DNA of 26,859 nucleotides. It comes from CAYSZB01 sp964435475 (GTDB taxonomy: Bacteria > Chloroflexota > Anaerolineae > Anaerolineales > Anaerolineaceae). Each line of letters opens with the position of its first letter. Position 1 is the first letter of the stretch. The position numbers and the translations under genes are program-made. The notes beneath the pieces are model-generated. The model searched no databases and was not told where the DNA came from. It saw nothing but the letters and a program-made list of their open reading frames with translations. Location: NCBI GenBank assembly GCA_964435475.1, contig CAYSZB010000030.1:1-26859 (forward strand). The letters are read 5' to 3'. Shown here piece by piece: positions 8,256 to 15,905 of this stretch.

Positions 8256-9632
8256 TCAGTGGATTTCTGGCAGGCTGGCTGCAGCGATCGCCTGGCCTAC
8301 CCGGCGGCTTTTCTCATCCGGCAACTGGACGTTTATGCTTTCTGCCAATTCAGGGAAATCTACAGCCAGCACCTGGAGCGCTTTTGCCAGCATGATCGCA
8401 CCGCCCCTGCCGGATGTGCAGCGGCCCAGGATCAGCACATGCCGGATGTCATAAAAATCCGCGTACTGCGCCAGGGCATAACCCAGGTAGACGCCCATGC
8501 TTTCCCAGATCTGAACAGCCCGCGGTTCACCTTTTTCCAGCTGTGCCTGGGCGAATGCCAGCCTGCCTGCCGGGCTGAGCTCAGCAGGGATCACCAATCC
8601 ACTGACCTGCGCCAGGCGGAAGACCGCCGTCTGAGAAAGATAAGAAGCACCTACCCCGCGGTCAGCGGACCATTCATCTATCGCGGCATGGGGATGCACC
8701 GCAATCGGGGCAAAAGCCAGCTCGTTCAGCTGGTCGGTGATCTGCCCCTGCGGGGTTACATAACCTGCCGCCTCGCTGGAGCCAAATGCCAGCCCCAGGA
8801 CCCCTTTCTCCTGGATCGACATGGCACCCGCCAGGGCAGTGACCTCGCCGTCATTAATGACGGTTAGCGGCACCCCCAGTTCAGCTGACAGTTCGTTAAA
8901 GATCACCTGCAGCTGCCCATATTGGTCCTCAGGGACCGCTCGGAACAATGATGACACCCGCGGTTGATTATTGAAGATCACCCCGGCTGAACTGCCGCCC
9001 ACCGCATCCAGGCGCGGCAGGTGTGAAGCGGCCAGCTGGATGGCCTGCCTGATAAACGACTTGTGATAATACGGGTCAGCATGATCGCCTGGCTGCCATT
9101 CCAGTTCTGCATTGAACACAGGCAGTCCATCCTTCACTGCCACAACCTTGACATCGCTGGCACCCAGGTCAAAACCCACCCGGCAGCCATCCAGGTGCCC
9201 GCCAATCGATCGAAAATTCTCCACTGAAGTTGGGACGTCGTCCAGGCTGCAGGGTATCACCTCAAACGGCTGCCTATAGATGCGGGTCATCATGGCTTGG
9301 TCGAACTGCCGGGCGTCAAATGGACTGTATATTTCCCGGATGGCCTGTGCCAGGCGGGGAGCGCCGCCGATATACAGGCGGCTGGCACCGTATGCCCACA
9401 GGAGGAACTTGACCATTCTTTCAAGGTATTGGGCCGAACGATTCACCCACTCCTGGCTGCTCAGTGCCACCAGGGTCTCGTAGCGCGCAATGCTGCCAGG
9501 GTTGCGCTCAAGCGCGATAATCAGGGGAACCGCTTCCATGCTTTCCCTGACATCTTTGATGAACGCCTGGTTGTACAGCACCAGCGGTTCAAAATCGGGT
9601 TCAAGGGAAGGGCGTATTCCAGGGATCATCAT
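8256..9632 (-). CDS. ROK/ASKHA-fold protein with long N-terminal extension
   Basis: The 458-residue protein has about 160 residues of unrecognised N-terminal sequence. Next comes a sugar-kinase/ROK-like ATPase fold with GFDLGASDVKVVAV (phosphate-1 loop), INDGEVTALAGA (the catalytic Asp region of ROK proteins, normally NDANAAALGE) and GLAFGSSEAAGYV (adenosine/phosphate-2 loop). The zinc-binding Cys cluster of ROK glucokinases and repressors is absent, as is an obvious helix-turn-helix. A sugar or amino-sugar kinase role is possible, but the N-terminal domain and the altered loops make substrate and activity uncertain. It is convergent with the oxidoreductase gene (46-base gap). The start ATG 9632 has only a weak ribosome site; ATG 9629 is an equal alternative. 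Confidence 0.65.
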   Translation of the reverse strand: MMIPGIRPSLEPDFEPLVLYNQAFIKDVRESMEAVPLIIALERNPGSIARYETLVALSSQEWVNRSAQYLERMVKFLLWAYGASRLYIGGAPRLAQAIREIYSPFDARQFDQAMMTRIYRQPFEVIPCSLDDVPTSVENFRSIGGHLDGCRVGFDLGASDVKVVAVKDGLPVFNAELEWQPGDHADPYYHKSFIRQAIQLAASHLPRLDAVGGSSAGVIFNNQPRVSSLFRAVPEDQYGQLQVIFNELSAELGVPLTVINDGEVTALAGAMSIQEKGVLGLAFGSSEAAGYVTPQGQITDQLNELAFAPIAVHPHAAIDEWSADRGVGASYLSQTAVFRLAQVSGLVIPAELSPAGRLAFAQAQLEKGEPRAVQIWESMGVYLGYALAQYADFYDIRHVLILGRCTSGRGGAIMLAKALQVLAVDFPELAESINVQLPDEKSRRVGQAIAAASLPEIH

Positions 9633-9785
9633 GGCACCAGGCTTGATTTGCAGGTGATTATAGCACAGGCTATTTTCTCTTTATCTCAGAAAACACCAAA
9701 GGTCATGAAAGCTGAGACTTACCAGGCAGGTACAAATCCCAGGGTATGATATAACTATTAAAAATACACCCTGGAGGCAGTTGCT

Positions 9786-10460
9786 TTGGAAAACCCAAAA
9801 AGAAAATTTCCCTGGATTCTCATCATCCTGATCATCCTGGTCCTGGCTGTTTCTTCGGCTGCCTGGTTCCTGGCAGTCAGCCTGCGCAACCAGGTCAGCA
9901 ACACCCTCTCACCCCTCCAGCAGACCAATAACGCGCTCAGCACCCAGGTTTCCAGCCTGTTACACCCCACCCCGACGGTCATTCCCGACCCGGTGACCAT
10001 CATCCGCGAGGTGCAGTCCCTTGCCAGGTTGGAGACAATTAAGTACACGGTTGAAAAAGTGATCACTGCCGAGGTCAACCAGGGGCTCTTCGGTCCCCTG
10101 TTTGGCGACCGCTTGCTTTTTGTTGCCCATGGCACCGTGATAGCCGGGATCGATATGGATAGGATCGAGACCAAAGACCTCTGGCTGGAAGGGGACGTGC
10201 TAAAGGCCCGTCTGCCCGCTGCCGAGGTCTTCAGTGCTTCGCTCAACAATGAGCAGTCCTATGTCTATGACCGCAATACCGGCCTTCTCACTAAGGGCAA
10301 CCCCCAGCTGGAAAGCGAAGCCCGCAAGGTGGCTGAGCAGGAGATCCTCAAGGCCGCGCAGCAGGACGGCATCCTCGATCTGGCTCAGCAGAATGCCGAG
10401 GTTTACCTGGAGCGGCTGTTCAACGCCCTGGGATACCTCAAAGTCGAATTTGTCGACTGA
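9786..10460 (+). CDS. DUF4230-type membrane-anchored protein
   Basis: The 224-residue protein starts at TTG 9786, supported by GGAGG at 9773-9777. It has a basic cytoplasmic N-terminus, one strong membrane helix (about residues 9-31), a short Gln/Ser/Thr linker, and an extracytoplasmic domain beginning near residue 70 with the pattern VxSLARLETIKYTVEKVI typical of DUF4230. A mixed alpha/beta region and an amphipathic C-terminal helix follow. The family is widespread and of unknown function. No partner can be named from the neighbours, which are a ROK-like protein on the other strand and an AOR-type oxidoreductase. Confidence 0.75.
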   Translation: MENPKRKFPWILIILIILVLAVSSAAWFLAVSLRNQVSNTLSPLQQTNNALSTQVSSLLHPTPTVIPDPVTIIREVQSLARLETIKYTVEKVITAEVNQGLFGPLFGDRLLFVAHGTVIAGIDMDRIETKDLWLEGDVLKARLPAAEVFSASLNNEQSYVYDRNTGLLTKGNPQLESEARKVAEQEILKAAQQDGILDLAQQNAEVYLERLFNALGYLKVEFVD

Positions 10461-10503
10461 TCTGGATCTCAGCAAACAAACCAGGAACGAAAATTAAATC
10501 GAT

Positions 10504-10590
10504 TATAATGGCCTTGTCTGAGGAAGATCAGGCAAGTTCCCAGGGGTCAGGAATTCAAGCATCGCAGACCCGCTTTCCGTCATTGGGAAC
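10504..10590 (+). promoter_or_regulatory. -10 box and structured 5' leader of the AOR gene
   Basis: A TATAAT lies at 10504-10509 without a clear -35. Downstream, a perfect 7-bp stem GTTCCCA (10536-10542) / TGGGAAC (10584-10590) encloses a second stem GGGTC (10544-10548) / GACCC (10567-10571). A small upstream hairpin, GCCT (10511-10514) / AGGC (10530-10533), is also possible. The structured leader ends 28 bases before the start codon. Tungsten and molybdenum enzymes are often under cofactor riboswitches, but I cannot match this to a known class. Confidence 0.4.
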
Positions 10591-10618
10591 TAAAAAATAA
10601 ACAACAAGAGTTTATAGC

Positions 10619-12667
10619 ATGCCACCATACAGCGGCAAAGTCCTGTGGGTCGACCTGACCGCACAGGTTATCGAAGAACAACACATACCAGATGAAATCT
10701 ATACGCAGTTCCTTGGAGGGATCGGCCTTGGGGCATGGATGCTTTACAGGCATATCCCGGCCATGGCGGATCCACTGGGTCCTGATAACATCCTGGGGTT
10801 CCTGCCCGGCCTGCTGACCGGTACCCCCACCCTCTACACCGGCCGCTGGATGGCCGTCGGAAAGTCACCCCTCACCAGTACCTGGGGTGAAGCCAACTGC
10901 GGGGGATATCTCTCCATCGCCATCAAACAGTGCGGGTATGATGGTATTTTTATCAAGGGGATCAGTCCAACAGCAGTCTACCTGCTGATCGGACCCCAAG
11001 GACCGCAACTGCTCAACGCGAGCGACCTGTGGGGTTTGGATACCTACCAGACAGAAGACATATTGATAGATCGCCATACCGCAAAGAAGAAACCGGCAGT
11101 GGCCTGCATTGGTCAGGCAGGAGAAAATTGCTCACTGATCGCCGGCATCAGCCACGATCACGGCCGCATGGCTGCCCGCTCCGGGCTGGGTGCCGTCATG
11201 GGCAGTAAAAAACTGAAGGCCATTGTATTATGCGGGGCCAAACGAGTCGATTCAGTCTATCCTTGTAGAATGAAAGAACTTTCCCGCAAAACCCAAAAGT
11301 TCGCCCGAATCACACTGCCAATACCAACCTGGAGCCCACCATGGTTGGGTTTAGTAATGCGCAACCCATGGATCTCAATGCGCCTGGATGGGATCATTTC
11401 CAACACAGTCCTCAAGAAGTGGGGTTCTTCCGGATATAACCAGTTCCTGAACGAGTGGGATGACAGCCCATTCAAGAACTGGACCGGATCACATCATGAC
11501 TTTCCAATGAGTCATTCGAGGGCTTATTCAGCCAAACAGGTCATGGAAGATGAGGTGTCCAAATACCACTGCCTGGCCTGCCCGACGGGATGCGGCGGGA
11601 TCTACAAAAACCCAGATGGTCAGAGCCACTCCCATAAACCAGAATATGAGACTTTCCAATCTTTTGGCGGTTTCCTGCTGAACGAAGACTATCCCAGTGT
11701 GGTCAGGATCAATGACCTCCTCAATCGCGCCGGTATGGACAGCATCAGTGCCGGAGCTTGCGTGGCAGCAGCCATCGAATGGTACACAGAGGGGCTGATC
11801 GATTGTGAGACAGCCGCTGGACTTGAACTGACCTGGGGCAATACAATCGCCATCATTGAAATGGTGCGTCAGATGATCGAGCGCAGGGGGTTTGGCGCAA
11901 ACTTTAGTGATGGTTTGAAGGCTGCTGCTGAACGCCTGGGCCTGGAAAGACATACTGGCGTCATTGAATCCGGCGGACAGGAACTGGCGATGCATGATCT
12001 CCGCCTGGACAGCGGCCTGGCGGTGCATGCCAGTGTTGAACCCAATCCAGGTCGCCATACCACCGGCTCCAGCCTGTATTACGACTTCTACCGCCTGTGG
12101 AAAGTGATGCCTGAACTGCCCAAGCCATCCCTGTTTGAAAGGAAGAAAAAAGCCCGGATTCCCAACTATCAACTGGGCATACGCTGTGTGGCGAATTCAA
12201 ACTTCACCAATTTTTACAACACCCTGGGGGTCTGCTTTTACGGCGCCTGCCTGGGAGCAGACCGCCTTTTCTTTTTCGACCAGGTCAATGCAGCTTGTGG
12301 CTGGCACCATTCTGCTGAACACTACATGCAGGTTGGGCAAAGGGTCCAGACGCTCAAACAGCTATTTAACCTCAAGCAGGGCATTGATCCGGTAAGCATC
12401 CGCCCGAGCAAGCGCGCTCTGGGGTTGCCACCCCTTAAGAAAGGCGGTAACCGGGGTGTGATGGTTAACCTGGACAGCCTGCGCCACTTTTACTGGCAGG
12501 CGATCGGGTGGGATCACAAATTTGGCATTCCAACTCCCGAAACGGTCAATGCATTGGGGTTGGGTCCCCTTGCCATGGAGTTGGAACTGCCTGCTATGAT
12601 CCTCAACAAGCACACGGCCTGGCAGATCGAAATGCAGTCACAAGAAGGTCTTGAGGTTACCCAATGA
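10619..12667 (+). CDS. Aldehyde:ferredoxin oxidoreductase-family protein (tungsten/molybdopterin)
   Basis: The 682-residue protein begins with the family's YSGKVLWVDLT and continues with GGIGLGAWML, NILGFLPGLLTGT, AARSGLGAVMGSKKLKAI and the [4Fe-4S] motif C318-x2-C321-x3-C325 (HCLACPTGCGG). A fourth ligand candidate, C539, lies in LGVCFYGAC. The family uses a bis-pterin tungsten centre to oxidise aldehydes to acids, or to reduce acids in reverse, with ferredoxin. Related proteins act on benzoyl-CoA or still unknown substrates, so the substrate is open. The length is somewhat above the ~600-residue archaeal AOR. It overlaps the next gene by four bases, so its electrons probably go to that polyferredoxin. 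A structured leader precedes it; the ribosome site is weak. Confidence 0.88.
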   Translation: MPPYSGKVLWVDLTAQVIEEQHIPDEIYTQFLGGIGLGAWMLYRHIPAMADPLGPDNILGFLPGLLTGTPTLYTGRWMAVGKSPLTSTWGEANCGGYLSIAIKQCGYDGIFIKGISPTAVYLLIGPQGPQLLNASDLWGLDTYQTEDILIDRHTAKKKPAVACIGQAGENCSLIAGISHDHGRMAARSGLGAVMGSKKLKAIVLCGAKRVDSVYPCRMKELSRKTQKFARITLPIPTWSPPWLGLVMRNPWISMRLDGIISNTVLKKWGSSGYNQFLNEWDDSPFKNWTGSHHDFPMSHSRAYSAKQVMEDEVSKYHCLACPTGCGGIYKNPDGQSHSHKPEYETFQSFGGFLLNEDYPSVVRINDLLNRAGMDSISAGACVAAAIEWYTEGLIDCETAAGLELTWGNTIAIIEMVRQMIERRGFGANFSDGLKAAAERLGLERHTGVIESGGQELAMHDLRLDSGLAVHASVEPNPGRHTTGSSLYYDFYRLWKVMPELPKPSLFERKKKARIPNYQLGIRCVANSNFTNFYNTLGVCFYGACLGADRLFFFDQVNAACGWHHSAEHYMQVGQRVQTLKQLFNLKQGIDPVSIRPSKRALGLPPLKKGGNRGVMVNLDSLRHFYWQAIGWDHKFGIPTPETVNALGLGPLAMELELPAMILNKHTAWQIEMQSQEGLEVTQ

Positions 12668-13083
12668 GCCACACCATCACAGGCACCTGCCAGGGCTGCA
12701 CCGCCTGTCTCAAAGTATGCCCAACCCAGGCTATCCGTGGGGAGCGTAAGGTGATCCATGTGATCGATTCAGCCCGCTGCATTGATTGCGGTGCCTGCGG
12801 TCGAATTTGCGCTTTCACCGCCGTGCTGGATCAGCATGCTCAGTCCTGTACGCACGCCAGGCGTGCGGAATGGTTAAAACCATGTTTCGACCTGAAACTG
12901 TGCACCGCCTGCGGCTTGTGTATCCAGGCTTGCCCGGTCAGTTGCCTGGAACTTAATCAATCCCTGAAGATGGATAAGACCCTTTACCCAAATCTGTCCA
13001 GAGCTGATGACTGCCTGGCCTGCGGATTCTGTGTAGATATCTGCCCTGTAGATGCAGTGCGCATGGCATCACCTAATAATTGA
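12664..13083 (+). CDS. Four-cluster [4Fe-4S] ferredoxin, partner of the AOR-family protein
   Basis: The start overlaps the AOR stop in an ATGA, a sign of translational coupling. The 139-residue protein has four Cys clusters: CQGCTACLKVCP, CIDCGACGRIC, CTACGLCIQACP and CLACGFCVDICP, enough for four [4Fe-4S] centres arranged as two bacterial-ferredoxin modules. No membrane segment or signal is seen, so it should be cytoplasmic. It probably carries electrons between the tungsten enzyme and a further acceptor, like the Fe-S subunits found beside AOR-type proteins in anaerobic bacteria. The third residue after the cluster-2 Cys motif lacks the usual Pro (ICAF). Confidence 0.88.
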   Translation: MSHTITGTCQGCTACLKVCPTQAIRGERKVIHVIDSARCIDCGACGRICAFTAVLDQHAQSCTHARRAEWLKPCFDLKLCTACGLCIQACPVSCLELNQSLKMDKTLYPNLSRADDCLACGFCVDICPVDAVRMASPNN

Positions 13084-13135
13084 TCGCAAGAATTCTTCGC
13101 TTTCATTAATTTGGGAAAATTCCCTTATTCTCTTT

Positions 13136-13238
13136 TGAAATAGAATTAATAGCAGCTAGCTATAGCAAAATTTGGCATTAGAAACCAAAACAGGCGGAGT
13201 GTTTACCTCCGCCTGTTTTTTTCTGAAATAGAATTAAT
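13136..13238. repeat. 15-bp direct repeat flanking a terminator
   Basis: TGAAATAGAATTAAT occurs at 13136-13150 and again at 13224-13238, 88 bases apart, on either side of the terminator hairpin. The second copy touches the bacterioferritin stop codon. It may be a trace of a small duplication or insertion; no transposase or target-site structure is seen. Confidence 0.5.
13187..13219. terminator. Bidirectional intrinsic terminator
   Basis: A 9-bp G+C-rich stem CAGGCGGAG (13191-13199) / CTCCGCCTG (13207-13215), extended by A4/T4 on the two sides, has a 7-base loop and a T-run of seven on the + strand and an A-run opposite. It lies between the convergent ferredoxin and bacterioferritin genes and can serve both. 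Confidence 0.88.
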
Positions 13239-13705
13239 TACTCTACCTGTCCGGACAGGTATATCTGGATCCCCATCTGGGAGATCTGGTCAAGCTGCGC
13301 TTCGATCCAGTCGATGTGGGCTTCCTCATCTTTGAGAATGGCTTCGAGCATCTCACGCGTTCCATTGTCCTTGGCGTCCACGGCGACAGCGATCGCCTTG
13401 TTGTATTCAGCAATGGCACCCGCCTCAGCTGCATGATCGCTTTTCAGTGCCTTTTCAACATCTGCACCGATGTGCATTGGGTTCAGGTTGCTAACAATGG
13501 GTAATCCCTCAAGAAACAGGATTCGTCCGATGTGCATTTCGGCATGTTTCATCTCGTCAATAGCCCTTTTTTCAATGACCTCTGCCAGATCCTTGTAGTT
13601 CCAGTTGGCCGCCATTTCCGCATGGACCATGTACTGGCTGATTGCGGTCAATTCGTCCGCCAGCAAGAAATTCAATGCATCAATTACTTTTTGATTGCCT
13701 TTCAT
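13238..13705 (-). CDS. bfr: Bacterioferritin
   Basis: The 155-residue four-helix protein has every ferroxidase ligand at the standard position: E18, E51, H54, E94, E127 and H130. It also has M52, the residue that binds heme between subunits in bacterioferritins. It should form a 24-mer that oxidises and stores iron and limits peroxide damage. AAGGAGAG before ATG 13705 and a consensus-like promoter (13740-13768) support a separately transcribed gene. It ends at a bidirectional terminator. The DPS-like fold is excluded by the complete ferroxidase set. Confidence 0.95.
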   Translation of the reverse strand: MKGNQKVIDALNFLLADELTAISQYMVHAEMAANWNYKDLAEVIEKRAIDEMKHAEMHIGRILFLEGLPIVSNLNPMHIGADVEKALKSDHAAEAGAIAEYNKAIAVAVDAKDNGTREMLEAILKDEEAHIDWIEAQLDQISQMGIQIYLSGQVE

Positions 13706-13739
13706 ATATTCTCTCCTTGTTCAAATAATCTATACGCTA

Positions 13740-13768
13740 ATTATACACAGCCTGGTTCATCTTTTCAA
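13740..13768 (-). promoter_or_regulatory. Promoter for bacterioferritin
   Basis: On the minus strand TTGAAA (13768-13763) and TATAAT (13745-13740) are separated by exactly 17 bases. The -35 box lies inside the 3' end of the DegV gene, so the two same-strand genes are separately promoted. Confidence 0.7.
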
Positions 13769-14587
13769 GTACAGGATCCCGATCGTGCGCGGTCCACAGT
13801 GGCTGGCAATGGTCGCCCCGGCGCTGGTGACCAACACCTGTTCAACTGGAGCCAGTTTCTTCAACTCTTCAACCAGGTAGTCAGCATCCTCCGGGTAGCT
13901 GGTATGGGTGACAAAGACACGCTGAAGATCGATATCCGGCAGGTCAGCTTTGAAATCCGAAAGCAGCGTGTTGAGGGCTTTGGCACGCGAACCGCGAATC
14001 TTGTGCTTGACGCCCAGGGTACCATCCTCCTGAACCGTGATGATCGGGCGTATCTGCAGCAGGCTGCCCGCCAGGGCTTGTAGGCCACTGCAGCGCCCAC
14101 CCTTATACAGGTATTCCATTGTATCGATCACAAAAGATGTGCGAACCTTCGCCACAAGCTTTTCCAGTTCGCTTGCGATCTGCTGGGCATTCAACCCATG
14201 GTCACGCAGGTCAGCCGCCTTGATCACCAGCAGGCCGATGCCCGTGGAAAGGTTCTTTGAATCCACAATGAAGATACGTTGCGATTTCAACTCACTGGTT
14301 GCCAGCCTGGCACTCTGAATGGTGGCGGATAACTTCTCAGAGATGCCAATAAAAACAACCTCCTCGCTTCCCGCATAAAAATCTATAAAATCAGCAACAG
14401 CGGGTGCCGATGTTTTGGGCAGCTGCCCGGTCTTTTCCACAGAGGCGAACAATTCCTCAAGGCTCATTTCGCCATCGCGGATATTCCTGCCATCCACCAG
14501 CACCTGCAGTGGGATAACTTTGATATCACGATCCCTGATCAGTGCCGAACTCAGGTCAGCACAACTATCCGTAGAGATGGTTACCAT
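13757..14587 (-). CDS. DegV family fatty-acid-binding protein
   Basis: The start is ATG 14587, because GGAGGAA (14600-14594) sits just upstream; this gives 276 residues starting MVTISTDSCADLSSALI, the family's usual opening. Other marks are the TSAPAVADFIDFY lipid-site region, VFIGISEKLSATIQSA, the VDSKNLSTGIGLLVI core, GGRCSGLQALAGSLLQIRPI and a C-terminal HCGPRTIGILYLKR. DegV proteins (FakB-like) bind a fatty acid and present it to a FakA kinase for phosphorylation and lipid synthesis, or act as fatty-acid carriers. No fakA is nearby. It is cytoplasmic, with no signal peptide. Confidence 0.9.
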   Translation of the reverse strand: MVTISTDSCADLSSALIRDRDIKVIPLQVLVDGRNIRDGEMSLEELFASVEKTGQLPKTSAPAVADFIDFYAGSEEVVFIGISEKLSATIQSARLATSELKSQRIFIVDSKNLSTGIGLLVIKAADLRDHGLNAQQIASELEKLVAKVRTSFVIDTMEYLYKGGRCSGLQALAGSLLQIRPIITVQEDGTLGVKHKIRGSRAKALNTLLSDFKADLPDIDLQRVFVTHTSYPEDADYLVEELKKLAPVEQVLVTSAGATIASHCGPRTIGILYLKR

Positions 14588-14660
14588 GTATTGTTCCTCC
14601 AATTTTACCGATAAAGAATATCCCTATTATAGCCGTTTACGAGGGCAGTGGGTCTTCTGG

Positions 14661-15887
14661 TTAACCCCCTGCCTTTGGACTGCGTTTTTCGATCCACCCC
14701 GCGATACTCGCCAGAAGCAAAGCCAAGAAGCAGCCGACCGCGCTCACAAGGTACAGTTCCCGCCCGCCCAGGGTATCATAGACCAACCCGCTGATGGCAT
14801 TGCTGATCATACTGGCAATACCAAACAGGGTCATGGTGATCAAAGCCAGGGTGGTGGTAGTATATTGACCAGGGACGCGCTTGTTGACCATACTAACCGT
14901 GATCACGATACGTAGACCAAAACTGACACAGATGGCGATATGCAGGATGAACACCAGCCATCCAAGAGGGAAGAACCACACAATTAAACGCCGCACCAGG
15001 TCAAAGGCAAACACAAAAAGCAGGAGCCACGTGATCCCCAAGCGTTTAATCAGGCGGTCTGCCCAGAACATGATGGGGACTTCGCCAACCGCCATCAGGG
15101 TGGCGGCCACCCCGATCATCCCCTCACTGATATTCAATTCTTTCATAAAAATCGGCTCAAAATTGCGGATGCCGCTGCCCAAAGGGTTGGTGATCGCCAT
15201 GGCGATCGCCATCAGCCACAGGTACTTGTCTGACAGAAGCATGCCTACCACCCGGGATACCGGTATGGATGGTACTGTTATCTTTTCCGCACCCTGCTGG
15301 AACAAACGCCCGGGCATGACAAAAACCAAGCCAGCTGCAATCAAGTTCACTACCAGGTAAAAGGTGAAATTTATACGGGTGTCATAGTGTTCGATCAGCC
15401 ACCCACCCACCAGAGCCGCTATCGCAAAGCCGAGCGATCCCCACAGCCGCATGGTACCAAAACCCGCCTTGCGATTGCCGTTGCGGTTGGCAGACTGGAA
15501 AGCCAGGTTCTCCGCGGTGGGGATGTTAGAGGCACTGAACAGGCGGAACAAGGAAAAAACAGCCATCACCAGAAGGTACTGCCTTGCCCAGCCAACCAGG
15601 TACATGAATATCGCCGAAAGCAAGATCGCTCCCTGGAAGAACAATCGTTTGCGCTGTGACAGGTCATACAACCTGCCCAGGATAGGCGCAACCAGCAGAC
15701 CAAGCAAACCACTGATAGTGGCGATGGTACCGATTTGTATACCACTCATCCCAATGTCATGAAAATGCAGTGATATGAACGGCTCAATAAAACCCAAACC
15801 GCCAAAGAAAAGCAGGAAATACAGGCTGAACAGGACATGTTCCCTGGTTCCCTCATGATATTCACCAGCGGGTAAGGTCTTGGTCAA
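14661..15887 (-). CDS. MFS transporter, 12 membrane segments
   Basis: The 408-residue protein is read from TTG 15887, preceded by AGGAGA at 15896-15891. An in-frame TTG at 15905, immediately after the upstream stop, is the alternative. It has about twelve hydrophobic helices and the MFS loop between helices 2 and 3 (GRLYDLSQRKRLFF). The pattern NLAFQSANRNGNRKAGFGTMRLWGSLG between helices 4 and 5 is like the LacY/HcaT-type (phenylpropionate permease-like) subgroup. Substrate and direction cannot be told. It is the last gene of a ggt - flavoprotein - MFS operon, so export or import of a peptide or amino-acid derivative is a possibility only. Confidence 0.82.
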   Translation of the reverse strand: MTKTLPAGEYHEGTREHVLFSLYFLLFFGGLGFIEPFISLHFHDIGMSGIQIGTIATISGLLGLLVAPILGRLYDLSQRKRLFFQGAILLSAIFMYLVGWARQYLLVMAVFSLFRLFSASNIPTAENLAFQSANRNGNRKAGFGTMRLWGSLGFAIAALVGGWLIEHYDTRINFTFYLVVNLIAAGLVFVMPGRLFQQGAEKITVPSIPVSRVVGMLLSDKYLWLMAIAMAITNPLGSGIRNFEPIFMKELNISEGMIGVAATLMAVGEVPIMFWADRLIKRLGITWLLLFVFAFDLVRRLIVWFFPLGWLVFILHIAICVSFGLRIVITVSMVNKRVPGQYTTTTLALITMTLFGIASMISNAISGLVYDTLGGRELYLVSAVGCFLALLLASIAGWIEKRSPKAGG

Positions 15888-15905
15888 TAATCTCCTAAAA
15901 ACCAA

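Noticed and set aside
8259..8867. Long plus-strand open frame of 202 codons
   Set aside because: It lies antisense within the ROK-like gene, has no ribosome site, and its translation has no recognisable domain or sensible composition.
10504..10590. Named molybdenum/tungsten cofactor riboswitch
   Set aside because: The stems are real, but I could not match the conserved core of a known class, so only a structured leader is reported.
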